A stretch of 46,443 nucleotides of DNA from Marinobacter halodurans (lineage in GTDB: Bacteria > Pseudomonadota > Gammaproteobacteria > Pseudomonadales > Oleiphilaceae): the NCBI RefSeq assembly GCF_004327985.1, contig NZ_SJDL01000042.1:1-46443 (forward strand), written 5' to 3'. The translations under genes were made by a program, and so were the position numbers. The notes beneath the pieces are model-generated. The model was not told the DNA's origin. It saw only the letters and a program-made list of their open reading frames with translations, and searched no databases. Positions 8,430-18,541 of this stretch are shown here, in pieces (the first letter of the stretch is position 1; the number at the start of each line of letters is the position of its first letter).

Positions 8430-10622
8430 TCACGAGACTCCCACGGTCGTGCCATGATCCGGGCGCCGCTGCTTCTGCAGGAAGTAGGTGACCACGGCAA
8501 GCGCGATGCCCGCCAGGTCGGAGACCCAGCCGCCGGCGATCATCATCAGGGCCGCGGCCAGCAACAGCAGGCGCGTCAGGCGCGGCGCACTGGCCTGGAA
8601 GATCCAGCCCTGTACCGCACCGGACAGCAGGTAGACCCCAAAGGTGGCGGTAATCAGCGCACGGGCAATCGCCAGGACGCTGGCATCCATCAGCAGGGCG
8701 CCGTTGTAGAAGAACATGAACGGCACGATGAACGCGGCCAGGCCAATCCGGAACGACGCCACCGACGTTTCCATCGCGTTCGCGCCGGATATCCCGGCGG
8801 CGGCGTAGGACGCCAGCGCCACCGGCGGCGTGATCGCCGACACCACGGCAAAGTAGAACACGAAGAAGTGCGCGGTCAGCGGCTCGATGCCCAACTGCAC
8901 CAGACCCGGTGCGACCACCGAGGCGGCAACGGCGTAGGCGGCCGTGGTGGGCATCCCCATGCCCAGCATGATGGAGATCAGCATGGCAAAGATCAGCGCC
9001 AGCAACTGGCTGTGCTCGGCCACGCTCAGCAGCAGCGACGAGAAGCGGGCACCGACGCCGGTCAGGGAGATGACGCCGACGATCACACCGGCACAGGCAC
9101 ATACTGCGATGATCTGGATCGACATGATGCCGGCCAGCTCCAGCGCGTGCAGGATCGAGCGAATGCCCATCTTGTGGGGCGACAGCCAGCTCACCACCAC
9201 CGCCGAGACCATCGCCAGGGTGCCGGCGCGGATCACCGAGTACCCCATGAACAGGGCCACCACCAGGATCACGATGGGCGCAAACAGGTAGACCTGCTTG
9301 ACCAGCGTCTTGAAGCGCGGCAGCTCGTCGGAGCGCATACCGCGCATGCCCAGCTTGGCCGCTTCGAAGTCCACCATGAAGAACACGGAGGCGAAGTAGA
9401 GGATCGCCGGGATGATCGCGGCAATGGCGATGTCGGTGTACGGGATACCGGTGATCTCCGCCATGATGAAGGCGCCGGCCCCCATGATCGGCGGCATGAT
9501 CTGCCCGCCGGTGGAAGCCGCGGCTTCGACCGCGCCTGCGGTCTGCTTGCTGTAGCCCACGCGCTTCATCAGCGGGATGGTCAGCGACCCGGTGGAGACC
9601 ACGTTACCGGCACTGGTGCCGTTGATCATGCCCATCAGGCCGGACGCGAAAATCGCCACCTTGGCGGGACCGCCGCGGGAGCGGCCGGCGCAGGCAAAGG
9701 CGAAGTTGACGAAGTAATCCCCCACCTTGGACGCCTGCAGGAAGGCGGCAAAGATGATGAACAGGATGATATAGGTCGACGATACGGCCGTGGTCGGCCC
9801 GAGCACGCCGGCATCGGTGTAGACCTGGCTGAAGAAGCGCTGTACCGACAGCCCCGGATAACTCAGGAAGCCTGGCAGGTAGGGTCCAACGAAGACGTAG
9901 GCCAGGAAGATCACAGCAATCACCACCAGCGCCAGACCGGCCACGCGGCGCGTCATTTCCATGATCAGCGCAGTGCCGGCAATGGCCGCGAAGGAGATGC
10001 CGATGGGGGCAAAGGAGGTCCCGGTGCTCATACGCAGGGAGGTGTTGTAGACCTCCAGGAAATAGGCCGCCGTGGCGATGGAACACAGGATCAGGACCAG
10101 GTCGGGCAGGCTGAAGGCGGCCCGTTCACGCTGGTGGAACCAGCTCAGCACGATGGCGCCGGCGGTGGCGGCGAGCAGCGGCCAGCCAAAGTGCCAGGTT
10201 TCCAGTTCCGGCGGCAGCCGCATGGTGCCGGCGGCAATCATCTGGTGGAAATTGAAGGTCTGGTACAGGGTATACAACGCCGGCAGCATCAGGACCGCAG
10301 CGATCCAGGTGGTCCAGCGATGGCGGGCCTCGCCCTCCTGGCCGGACACGAACTGGGCGCCGGTGTAGAGGAGGAAGCCGAGAATCAGGGCGCCGCAGAC
10401 GTGAACGATCCGGAAAGACCAGGTCTCCATCGGCGCGATGTTCAGGGAATACAGGTGGAAGGCCGAATAGGCAATCGACAGGACGACAACGGCCTGCAAC
10501 ATCCAGCCGGTGTAGAGGCGACGGTTGGACTCAACCGGCTCGTCATCCACACCATGGGCCAGCATATGATCGTCATCCGGTGCGGCCGGAGACGGATTCT
10601 TGTCGTGGTTATCAGTAGTCAT
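8430..10622 (-). CDS. TRAP transporter fused permease (4TM-12TM, TAXI type)
   Basis: This 730-residue, strongly hydrophobic protein fuses the small (DctQ-like) and large (DctM-like) TRAP subunits. That arrangement is typical of systems using TAXI-type binding proteins. The large-subunit part shows NGTSAGNVVSTGSLTIPLMKR and ASTGGQIMPPIMGAGAFIMAE near 330-390 and LGMGMPTTAAYAVAASV near 550. These are signature loops of TRAP permeases, which drive solute import with a sodium or proton gradient. It lies downstream of its binding-protein gene. Hairpins in the 105-base gap probably lower its expression relative to the binding protein. The substrate is unknown. Confidence 0.93.
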   Translation of the reverse strand: MTTDNHDKNPSPAAPDDDHMLAHGVDDEPVESNRRLYTGWMLQAVVVLSIAYSAFHLYSLNIAPMETWSFRIVHVCGALILGFLLYTGAQFVSGQEGEARHRWTTWIAAVLMLPALYTLYQTFNFHQMIAAGTMRLPPELETWHFGWPLLAATAGAIVLSWFHQRERAAFSLPDLVLILCSIATAAYFLEVYNTSLRMSTGTSFAPIGISFAAIAGTALIMEMTRRVAGLALVVIAVIFLAYVFVGPYLPGFLSYPGLSVQRFFSQVYTDAGVLGPTTAVSSTYIILFIIFAAFLQASKVGDYFVNFAFACAGRSRGGPAKVAIFASGLMGMINGTSAGNVVSTGSLTIPLMKRVGYSKQTAGAVEAAASTGGQIMPPIMGAGAFIMAEITGIPYTDIAIAAIIPAILYFASVFFMVDFEAAKLGMRGMRSDELPRFKTLVKQVYLFAPIVILVVALFMGYSVIRAGTLAMVSAVVVSWLSPHKMGIRSILHALELAGIMSIQIIAVCACAGVIVGVISLTGVGARFSSLLLSVAEHSQLLALIFAMLISIMLGMGMPTTAAYAVAASVVAPGLVQLGIEPLTAHFFVFYFAVVSAITPPVALASYAAAGISGANAMETSVASFRIGLAAFIVPFMFFYNGALLMDASVLAIARALITATFGVYLLSGAVQGWIFQASAPRLTRLLLLAAALMMIAGGWVSDLAGIALAVVTYFLQKQRRPDHGTTVGVS

Positions 10623-10677
10623 GATGCAACCTGATCGAAAAAGAGTGTGGCCGGGAGAGGGCCAGGAGCCAGGAAGC

Positions 10678-10722
10678 GGACCGGCCGGGCGGCCGGTCCT
10701 ACGACTGTCGCCGGTGCGACAG
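10678..10722 (-). other. Two tandem stem-loops between the TAXI binding protein and permease genes
   Basis: GTCGC-type arms (10705-10711 with 10716-10722, loop CGGT) form a 7-bp stem immediately after the binding-protein stop. A 9-bp stem follows (10678-10686 with 10691-10699, GGACCGGCC/GGCCGGTCC, loop GGGC). Neither is followed by a T-tract. Such intercistronic structures commonly protect the upstream mRNA and give more binding protein than permease; that function is inferred. Confidence 0.6.
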
Positions 10723-10727
10723 GGGGC

Positions 10728-11705
10728 TTACTTGATCTGGCTGTCGTCGATCTTGTAGCCGTGCTCGTTGAACCAGCGAGCGGCACCCGGATGCCACGGC
10801 AGAACGGTGTTCTTGCTGTAGTTTTCCGGAATGGACGACTTGGCCGCCTTGTGGATGCCCACCATCTTGTCGTTGTTTTCCATGGTCAGCTTGGTGATCT
10901 CGTAGACGAAATCCTCCGGCACGTCACAGTTGGCGATGGCAAAGTTCCACATGGAGACCACGTGGGACGGCTGATCCAGCGACTGGTAGGTGCTGGCCGG
11001 AATGTCGAACTTGGATACCGGGAAGTTCTTCAGGATTTTCGCCTGTTCTTCGTCCGTCATACCGATGATGTTCACGTCGGTCTGGACTTCCAGCTGGCTG
11101 ACCGCCGGAATCGGGATACCGGCCGCGAAGGCGACCACATCGATCAGGCCGTCCTGCAGCTGACCACCCAGGTCGGACCAGCTGCCGTTACGGCGCTCGT
11201 ACTTCACGCCCAGGGCGTCCATCATCTTCGGGAAGTAGGTATCGGAGGTGGAACCGGCCGGACCGAAACCGATCTTGGCGCCATCCGGGATATCGGAAAT
11301 GGACTTGATGCCGGAGCCGGCCAGTGCAGTGACCGAGAACGGCGTCTGGTACATCGGGAAGATCGCACAGACGTTGTCCATCTTCATGCCCGGTGCCAAC
11401 GGGCTGTTGCCATCAATGGATTCCTGCGCGGGACCCAGGGTGGTCAGACCGAATTTCAGGTCGCCGGTGTGGACCAGCGCCATGTTCTGCATGGGGCCAC
11501 CGGTGATTTCAGCACCACCGGACACACCCAGGTTTTCGGAAATGAAGTGAGCCCAACCGGAACCATAGGCGAAGTAGGTGCCGCCCTGGCTGGCTGTACC
11601 GACGGTGAACTTTTCGGGCCAGTCGGAACGGTCCTGCGCGGACGCGGAAGCGGATACGATCAGTGCCGAGGCGAACGAAGCCGCGAGCAGGGACTGTAAT
11701 TTCAT
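10728..11705 (-). CDS. TAXI family TRAP transporter solute-binding protein
   Basis: This 325-residue protein has a clear Sec signal peptide (MKLQSLLAASFASALIVSASA, cleavage likely after SASASA). The mature protein has the TAXI-family opening KFTVGTASQGGTYFAYGSGWA. It continues with the conserved KIGFGPAGSTSDTYFPKMMDALG segment and the late VYEITKLTMEN and LPWHPGAARWFNEHG region. TAXI proteins deliver ligands (glutamate in one studied case, mostly unknown) to a fused TRAP permease, which is the next gene. A sigma-54 promoter about 100 bases upstream and the nearby dctBD genes suggest inducible expression. Confidence 0.94.
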   Translation of the reverse strand: MKLQSLLAASFASALIVSASASAQDRSDWPEKFTVGTASQGGTYFAYGSGWAHFISENLGVSGGAEITGGPMQNMALVHTGDLKFGLTTLGPAQESIDGNSPLAPGMKMDNVCAIFPMYQTPFSVTALAGSGIKSISDIPDGAKIGFGPAGSTSDTYFPKMMDALGVKYERRNGSWSDLGGQLQDGLIDVVAFAAGIPIPAVSQLEVQTDVNIIGMTDEEQAKILKNFPVSKFDIPASTYQSLDQPSHVVSMWNFAIANCDVPEDFVYEITKLTMENNDKMVGIHKAAKSSIPENYSKNTVLPWHPGAARWFNEHGYKIDDSQIK

Positions 11706-11738
11706 TATTTTTTGCTCCTGAATGTCATTGTCATTATG

Positions 11739-11782
11739 GAGCCTCTGATCAACACCTGAGATGTCGAGTGCTCCAGAGGCTC
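11739..11782 (-). other. Inverted repeat in the 5' leader of the TAXI gene
   Basis: GAGCCTCTG (11739-11747) and CAGAGGCTC (11774-11782) are perfect 9-base inverted arms separated by 26 bases. They lie between the sigma-54 promoter and the TAXI start codon, so they would be in the mRNA leader. The same CAGAGGCTC word recurs in the palindrome at 12322-12343. Function is unknown; a leader hairpin or a protein site are both possible. Confidence 0.4.
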
Positions 11783-11806
11783 TCCAGTCATGCGCATCTC
11801 ACTCAG

Positions 11807-11822
11807 AGCAAACGCCAGGCCA
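11807..11822 (-). promoter_or_regulatory. Sigma-54 (-24/-12) promoter for the TAXI TRAP operon
   Basis: On the minus strand the sequence is TGGCCTGGCGTTTGCT. It has the invariant GG and GC with the required 10-base spacing and matches the TGGCACG-N4-TTGC[A/T] consensus except at two positions. Transcription would begin about 12 bases downstream, leaving a leader of roughly 90 bases before the gene at 11705. The downstream dctD encodes a sigma-54 activator with an intact GAFTGA loop, which strengthens the call. Confidence 0.8.
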
Positions 11823-12554
11823 GGTCCGTAGAAGTCGCGACTTTCCTGGCCTCAACGGAAACCGTCACAATAGAATGTTGGCGACAATGGGTAACTTTTC
11901 ACCCACACCCGGAACACCGATGTGTGGGATCTCACCCATTTGATATCGAAGGGATGATCCGGGCAAAGCGCCCCGGCACGATCGCCCATCGCACCCCCCA
12001 AGGTGCGCCGTTTTCGGCTACAATGTGTACCGGTTCCCGCGAGTACCTTCCGGTACGGCGCGAACCTTTTCCCCTGATGCCTGTCCTGTTCAACGTGCCC
12101 GCACCCGGGCCCCGCAGCAGTCAGGCTGCAACTTCCGCGTCACCTGCAGGCGCAGACCTGACCGGGCAACGTCGCCCTGTACTGGCGCCTCCACCAAACC
12201 TTATGCAGCTACAAGCGACATATACGTTTGGCTACTGGACAACGCGGAATGTGAACAAAGCGACGGCAGTTATGGTACGAATGGGGTTGCCCAAAGTAGG
12301 GACTCTCTGAAAACGCCCTGAGGAGCTTCTGGCCAGAGGCTCCCTGACCTTCCCACGTCGGGCAGGACGTTTTCAGCGGTTTCCTGGTCTGGGGAACACC
12401 CTGAATACCCCCTGAATCACCTCTGGCTCTGCAAGCGGTTCAGGTGTTGTTCAGCGGCTCCCCTGTTCATCCAAAGTCGGACCAGCGGATGCAGCCCACA
12501 AGGCCACATCCGGACCATCCGTCCTGATCCACAACGACGACCTGAAGACGAAAC
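11823..12554. other. Long intergenic region between the TAXI operon and icd, with candidate enhancer sites
   Basis: No convincing gene is present in this stretch. Two TGGG...CCCA inverted repeats (11888-11905 and 11925-11938, centres 35 bases apart) lie 70-130 bases upstream of the sigma-54 promoter. That is where activator-binding enhancers normally sit, so they are candidate DctD sites. Further right, 12307-12376 can fold into a large nested hairpin (listed separately). The icd start at 12555 is preceded by GACCTGAAGACGAAAC, with only a weak ribosome site. Open frames here show low protein character. Confidence 0.5.
12307..12376. repeat. Nested inverted repeat upstream of icd
   Basis: The outer arms, 12307-12320 (CTGAAAACGCCCTG) and 12363-12376 (CAGGACGTTTTCAG), pair at 13 of 14 positions. 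Inside lies a 22-base near-palindrome at 12322-12343 centred on TGGCCA, matching its own complement at 20 of 22 positions. The element is about 180 bases before icd. It could be a bidirectional terminator/attenuator or a dyad for a regulator; the sequence alone does not decide. Confidence 0.5.
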
Positions 12555-14804
<2,250 letters not shown>

Positions 14805-14819
14805 TCGCGACCGTCTGAA

Positions 14820-14857
14820 GAAGCCCAGCCGGGGCAACCCGGCCGGGCTTTTTTCGT
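14820..14857 (+). terminator. Rho-independent terminator after icd
   Basis: A GC-rich hairpin (AAGCCCaGCCGGG, loop GCAA, CCCGGCcGGGCTT, with one mismatch) is followed by a T6 run and a further T-rich stretch. It lies directly after the icd stop at 14804. Confidence 0.92.
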
Positions 14858-14910
14858 TTTGTATCCACAACACGCCGGAATGGGCCCGCCTCGCTCAAGC
14901 GCCGAACCCT

Positions 14911-15615
14911 CTAACGCTCCAGGAATTCCTGGAGGACGACGTCCAGCTCCCCCTCGTACTCGTCCAGCGCCAGCTCAACGTCCGAAGCCAGCAAATCCAG
15001 CAGCACGACGCTGTTGTTCGCCGTATCGTCGCTGGCCACCTCCCGTAAACGCCGGCTCATGCCCTGGTTCACCTTGCGGATGGCCCGGTAGCTTTCCCGG
15101 AGCTTATGCATCTCCCAGTCCGCCTCGAGGCCATGGAACTGCCTCAGGTGCTGCCCCGCCAGGTAGATGCCGAACACGCGCACCATCGTTTCCTGGGCAT
15201 TGCTGAACGGCAGGTGGAGGCGCGCCATGGGTCTCAGGATGCGGAGATGGGGGCACCCCGAGAACGCGCCCACCACGCCCAGCATCGACCCCATGCCCCG
15301 CTGCAGGGACGTCGTCCCGGACACCTCCCGCTGGGGTGTCTCAACCCGGACGGCAACGGTTTCGTGGGATTCGTGCGATCCCAGACCATCCAGCACCGGT
15401 TGCAGCGCGACGGCAAAAGGGCACCGGGCATGGTGACTGACTGATAACGGGCAGTGCTCGCACTGGTGATTGCCAAGCCGGGTCCAATCACCGGGTTCGG
15501 TATCGGCACTCCGATCCTCCGCGTCATCGGACTGCAGGATCGGAATACGGTGAGACCAGCGGCCCCCATTCTCGAAGGAAAACTGGTAGTGAATGTCCTC
15601 AGCAGTCATAAGCAT
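14911..15615 (-). CDS. Conserved hypothetical protein with a cysteine cluster, divergent from the signalling operon
   Basis: This 234-residue soluble protein is one I do not recognise with certainty. It begins with a beta-strand-like YQFSFENGGRWSHRIPI stretch. A cysteine motif follows at about residues 52-66 (CEHCPLSVSHHARCPFA; C-x2-C-x9-C plus nearby His), which could bind a metal or an Fe-S cluster. The rest is mostly helical and ends in an acidic helix (ELALDEYEGELDVVLQEFLE). ATGs at 15615 and 15609 are both possible starts. It is divergent from the histidine kinase at 15831, and the 215-base gap must hold both promoters. Co-regulation with the signalling operon is possible but unproven. 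Confidence 0.75.
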   Translation of the reverse strand: MLMTAEDIHYQFSFENGGRWSHRIPILQSDDAEDRSADTEPGDWTRLGNHQCEHCPLSVSHHARCPFAVALQPVLDGLGSHESHETVAVRVETPQREVSGTTSLQRGMGSMLGVVGAFSGCPHLRILRPMARLHLPFSNAQETMVRVFGIYLAGQHLRQFHGLEADWEMHKLRESYRAIRKVNQGMSRRLREVASDDTANNSVVLLDLLASDVELALDEYEGELDVVLQEFLER

Positions 15616-15830
15616 CCATTGTGAAGGCGCGTTTCGGTAGCAAACGAGTTGATTTAACAGAAAAGCAAACCAAAAACCGCGACCCGTTTACCAAATTTTA
15701 CGCGTCACCATTATGCAGCGCCCTATACTCCATGGAGGTAGTCCGTATTGCCGGCTTTGACAAATGCCGCCCTCTGTTCGACGTTTTATTGTGAATACGA
15801 CCACTCAATCACGTAGCAGGTCAGCCGCCC
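15616..15830. promoter_or_regulatory. Divergent control region of the 14-kb signalling operon
   Basis: This 215-base, relatively AT-rich gap separates the divergent hypothetical gene from the first kinase gene. It contains a TATACT (15724-15729) and a TTGACA (15757-15762), but neither has a matching partner box at proper spacing. No recognisable sigma-54 or sigma-28 site was found. The operon promoter is presumably here but cannot be pinned down. Confidence 0.4.
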
Positions 15831-16676
15831 ATGGAAATCACGGAAGACAGGGAAATAGCAGACTTAAAGGACCAGTTGGCGCAGGCAAATCGTCAGTTGA
15901 TGCAGTCCGAAAAGCTCGCTGCCATCGGGCAGCTGGCCGCGGGTGTTGCTCACGAAATAAACAACCCGGTCGGCTATGTGCAATCCAACATACAGACTCT
16001 GGGGAAATACCTGAACGACCTCCTCAAGGTCACCGACGCGGTGGGCACCGAGGCCTCCGTCGACAAGTTGCGCCGGATCCGCGATTCGGTGGACTACGAT
16101 TTCCTGCGCTCGGACCTGGAGGATTTGCTGCAGGAATCGATGGAAGGCCTGGACCGCATTCGCAAGATCATTGCCTCGCTGAAGGACTTCTCCCACACCG
16201 AAGAAGAAGCCTTCAGGCCCGCCGACCTCCAACACGGAATCGAAACGACGCTGAACGTCGTCAATAACGAGCTCAAGTACAAGGCCGATGTGGTCCGGGA
16301 GTTCACAGAGGTCCCACCCGTCGAATGCATCATTTCCCAGATCAACCAGGTGGTCATGAACCTGCTGGTCAATGCGGCCCACGCCATTGACAGCTTTGGC
16401 CGCATCGTCATTCGCACGGGCCACGCCGACGGGGAAGTCTGGTTCGAAGTCGAGGACAACGGTTCGGGCATTCCCCCAGAGAACCTGGACAAGCTGTTCG
16501 AGCCTTTCTACACCACCAAGCCCGTCGGCAAGGGCACCGGGCTGGGACTCGCGCTTTCAAGAAGCATCGTCGAAAAACATTCGGGGCGCATCGAGGTGGA
16601 CTCGGAACCGGGCAAAGGCACGCGGTTCCGGGTCTGGCTGCCGGCCAATCAGCCGGAGGCCGCCAACGAAGATTAG
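15831..16676 (+). CDS. Soluble histidine kinase (coiled-coil, HisKA, HATPase)
   Basis: This 281-residue kinase has no membrane segment and no sensor domain. A short N-terminal coiled coil (about 5-30) leads into the H-box with H41 (AAGVAHEINNPVGYVQSN). The C-terminal ATPase domain has an N-box NLLVNAAHAI, DNGSGIPPENLDKLF and FEPFYTTK, and GTGLGLALS. Lacking its own sensor, it must be recruited to an input partner. The next gene encodes an MglA-like GTPase, and a second kinase with nearly the same H-box (HEINNPIGF) follows. It is the first gene of the co-directional signalling operon, 58 bases before the GTPase gene. Confidence 0.92.
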   Translation: MEITEDREIADLKDQLAQANRQLMQSEKLAAIGQLAAGVAHEINNPVGYVQSNIQTLGKYLNDLLKVTDAVGTEASVDKLRRIRDSVDYDFLRSDLEDLLQESMEGLDRIRKIIASLKDFSHTEEEAFRPADLQHGIETTLNVVNNELKYKADVVREFTEVPPVECIISQINQVVMNLLVNAAHAIDSFGRIVIRTGHADGEVWFEVEDNGSGIPPENLDKLFEPFYTTKPVGKGTGLGLALSRSIVEKHSGRIEVDSEPGKGTRFRVWLPANQPEAANED

Positions 16677-16734
16677 TCAGACCGCTCCCAGAAGTGGACC
16701 ACGCCCCCTGAACCAGGCAAAAACGCGGTAGATT

Positions 16735-17406
16735 ATGGCCGACTTTGATGAAGACCAGAAGAAGCTGGTGCTCAAGATCGTGTTTTACGGACCGGCTCTC
16801 AGCGGCAAGACCACCAACCTGATGCAGCTGCACAGCCAGCTCACCCCTGAGCGGATGGGAGAGCTGATGGTGCTGGAAACCAAGGACGACCGCACCCTGT
16901 TCTTCGACATGCTGCCCATTGGCATGCGCAGCCAGTCCGGCCTGGACCTGCGCCTCAAACTGTACACGGTGCCCGGCCAGGTCCAGCACGACAGTACCCG
17001 CAAGGCCGTCCTGTCACGGGCGGACGGCGTCATCTTCGTCGCCGATTCGCAGCGTGCCCAGCAGCACAACAACGCCGTATCGTTCGACAACCTCGACCAG
17101 AACCTGCAAAAGGTGGGTATTGACATCGAGTCGCTACCGATCGCACTGCAGTTCAACAAGCGGGACCTGCCGGACATCGTCGAGGAAGCAACGCTCAGGG
17201 AGCGCTGGAAAAGCACCCCCTGGACCCCGCCAGTCATGGCCAGTGCCCTGCAGGGCTATGGCATTATCGAAACCTTCCAGGTCCTGCTGGAACGCCTGTT
17301 CGTGACCATCGATGCCGAGCACGGACTCAACTGTCGTTTTGGCATCGACAAGGCCGAGTTCGTAGCACGACTCAGCAATGCCGGGGGAGAAGTGCATCAT
17401 GCGTGA
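16735..17406 (+). CDS. MglA-like small Ras-family GTPase
   Basis: This 223-residue G protein has a P-loop GPALSGKTT (residues 19-27, K25) and a switch-region segment RTLFFDMLPIG. Switch 2 is TVPGQVQHDSTRK, followed by DGVIFVADSQ and the base-recognition NKRD (141-144). The GPxLSGKTTNL, VPGQV and VADSQ combination is typical of bacterial MglA, the polarity GTPase known from Myxococcus xanthus gliding and type IV pilus motility. No MglB-like roadblock/GAP gene is visible in this window. Neighbours are two soluble kinases and a PilB-like ATPase with a receiver domain, so a role in motor or polarity control is a reasonable inference. The 3' end overlaps the next gene by 8 bases. Confidence 0.92.
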   Translation: MADFDEDQKKLVLKIVFYGPALSGKTTNLMQLHSQLTPERMGELMVLETKDDRTLFFDMLPIGMRSQSGLDLRLKLYTVPGQVQHDSTRKAVLSRADGVIFVADSQRAQQHNNAVSFDNLDQNLQKVGIDIESLPIALQFNKRDLPDIVEEATLRERWKSTPWTPPVMASALQGYGIIETFQVLLERLFVTIDAEHGLNCRFGIDKAEFVARLSNAGGEVHHA

Positions 17407-18538
17407 CTTCGAGCACGATCCCAGTCTCGCCGAACTGCTTGACCCCAAGGCGATCAGCCAGCTCTCCACATTGCTCAGCAGCCTGGCAGACAGCGAACTG
17501 CAGCTCGAATCTTCAGCCGGGTCCGGTCCGGCCACCCCCGTCGAACTGAACCTGGACACCATTGGCTGGATCACCGGTGACAACCCCGAGCCCCGGCGCC
17601 GCGCGGCCGCCAGCCTCGTGGAAGTCGTCCTTCACTACGTCTACAAGTACCGTCTGGCGGCCAACCTGCACCGCAGCACCACGGAAGCCAGCTTTCAGGC
17701 TCTCGAGCGACAGAACGAAGCCCTGCGGCAGTCCGAGACCCGCTACCGCGAACTGGCCGAATCCCTGCAGGACCGGGTCGACAGCCAGGTCGAGGTGATA
17801 CGCCAGGCCCAGCAGGAGCTCTATGAAAGCGCCCGGCTGCGGGCCGTGGGCTATCTCGCCGCCGGGGTCGCCCATGAGATCAACAATCCGATCGGCTTTA
17901 TCAAGAGCAACCTGAAGGTGGCCAACGAATACGTTGACGAGCTGGAGGAAGCCCTGCCGGAGCAACACACCTGCCAAGACACCCTGGCCGACTTCCGGGC
18001 CCTGCTGGAGGAATCCCTGGCGGGCTCGACACGTATCGCGTCCATCGTCGCCGATCTCAAGGCCTTTTCCAGCATCGATCAGGGCGAGTATGTGAGTTGC
18101 AACATCAACCAGTTGCTGACCACGGCCATGCACCTGGTGCAGACCAGCCACCCCGACGCCCCGGAAATGACCACCACCCTGTCCGATCTGCCGGATATCC
18201 CGGGGCACGCCGCACGCCTGTCGCAGGCCCTGTTCAACGTGCTGGACAATGCGGCAAAAGCCGTGGAAGACGGGGGGACGATCGCCGTACAGACCCGGCA
18301 CACGAACGCCGACACCATCCGGATCGAAGTGACCGATACCGGCTGCGGTATCGATGCCCAGTCTCTCGACCACATTTTCGATCCTTTCTTCACCACCCGC
18401 CAGGTGGGCAGTGGAACCGGCCTGGGACTAACCGTCGCCCGGGAAACCATCACCGCCCATCAAGGCTCGATCGACATCACCAGCGATCCCGGCCAAGGCA
18501 CCCGGGTCGTCATTGAGCTGCCTGCGAAGCGGAAATAA
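17399..18538 (+). CDS. Soluble histidine kinase, second of the operon
   Basis: From the ATG at 17399 (MRDFEHDPSLAELL) the protein has 379 residues. This start has a GGGGGAG ribosome site about 10 bases upstream, whereas the upstream ATG at 17378 has none. An N-terminal helical region (1-90) of unknown type is followed by a coiled coil (about 95-150). The H-box has H159 (AAGVAHEINNPIGFIKSN), and the ATPase domain has ALFNVLDNAAKAV, DTGCGI and GTGLGLTVA motifs. The kinase core closely resembles that of the kinase at 15831, so the pair may be paralogues with different N-terminal docking parts. The gene overlaps the GTPase gene by 8 bases and is 3 bases from the next gene. Confidence 0.92.
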   Translation: MRDFEHDPSLAELLDPKAISQLSTLLSSLADSELQLESSAGSGPATPVELNLDTIGWITGDNPEPRRRAAASLVEVVLHYVYKYRLAANLHRSTTEASFQALERQNEALRQSETRYRELAESLQDRVDSQVEVIRQAQQELYESARLRAVGYLAAGVAHEINNPIGFIKSNLKVANEYVDELEEALPEQHTCQDTLADFRALLEESLAGSTRIASIVADLKAFSSIDQGEYVSCNINQLLTTAMHLVQTSHPDAPEMTTTLSDLPDIPGHAARLSQALFNVLDNAAKAVEDGGTIAVQTRHTNADTIRIEVTDTGCGIDAQSLDHIFDPFFTTRQVGSGTGLGLTVARETITAHQGSIDITSDPGQGTRVVIELPAKRK

Positions 18539-18541
18539 TCT

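Noticed and set aside
8454-10634. A 726-codon plus-strand frame opposite the TRAP permease
   Set aside because: The translation is rich in His, Gln, Gly and Arg with no hydrophobic core, as expected for the complement of a membrane-protein gene. The minus strand has clear TRAP signatures.
11663-12321. Three small plus-strand frames between the TAXI gene and icd
   Set aside because: They lack ribosome sites, overlap the TAXI start, the sigma-54 promoter and dyads, and have unlikely composition (Pro, Thr, Arg, Cys-rich).
15757-15792. TTGACA followed by TATTGT as a sigma-70 promoter for the signalling operon
   Set aside because: The spacing would be about 24 bases instead of 16-18, so it is not reported as a promoter.
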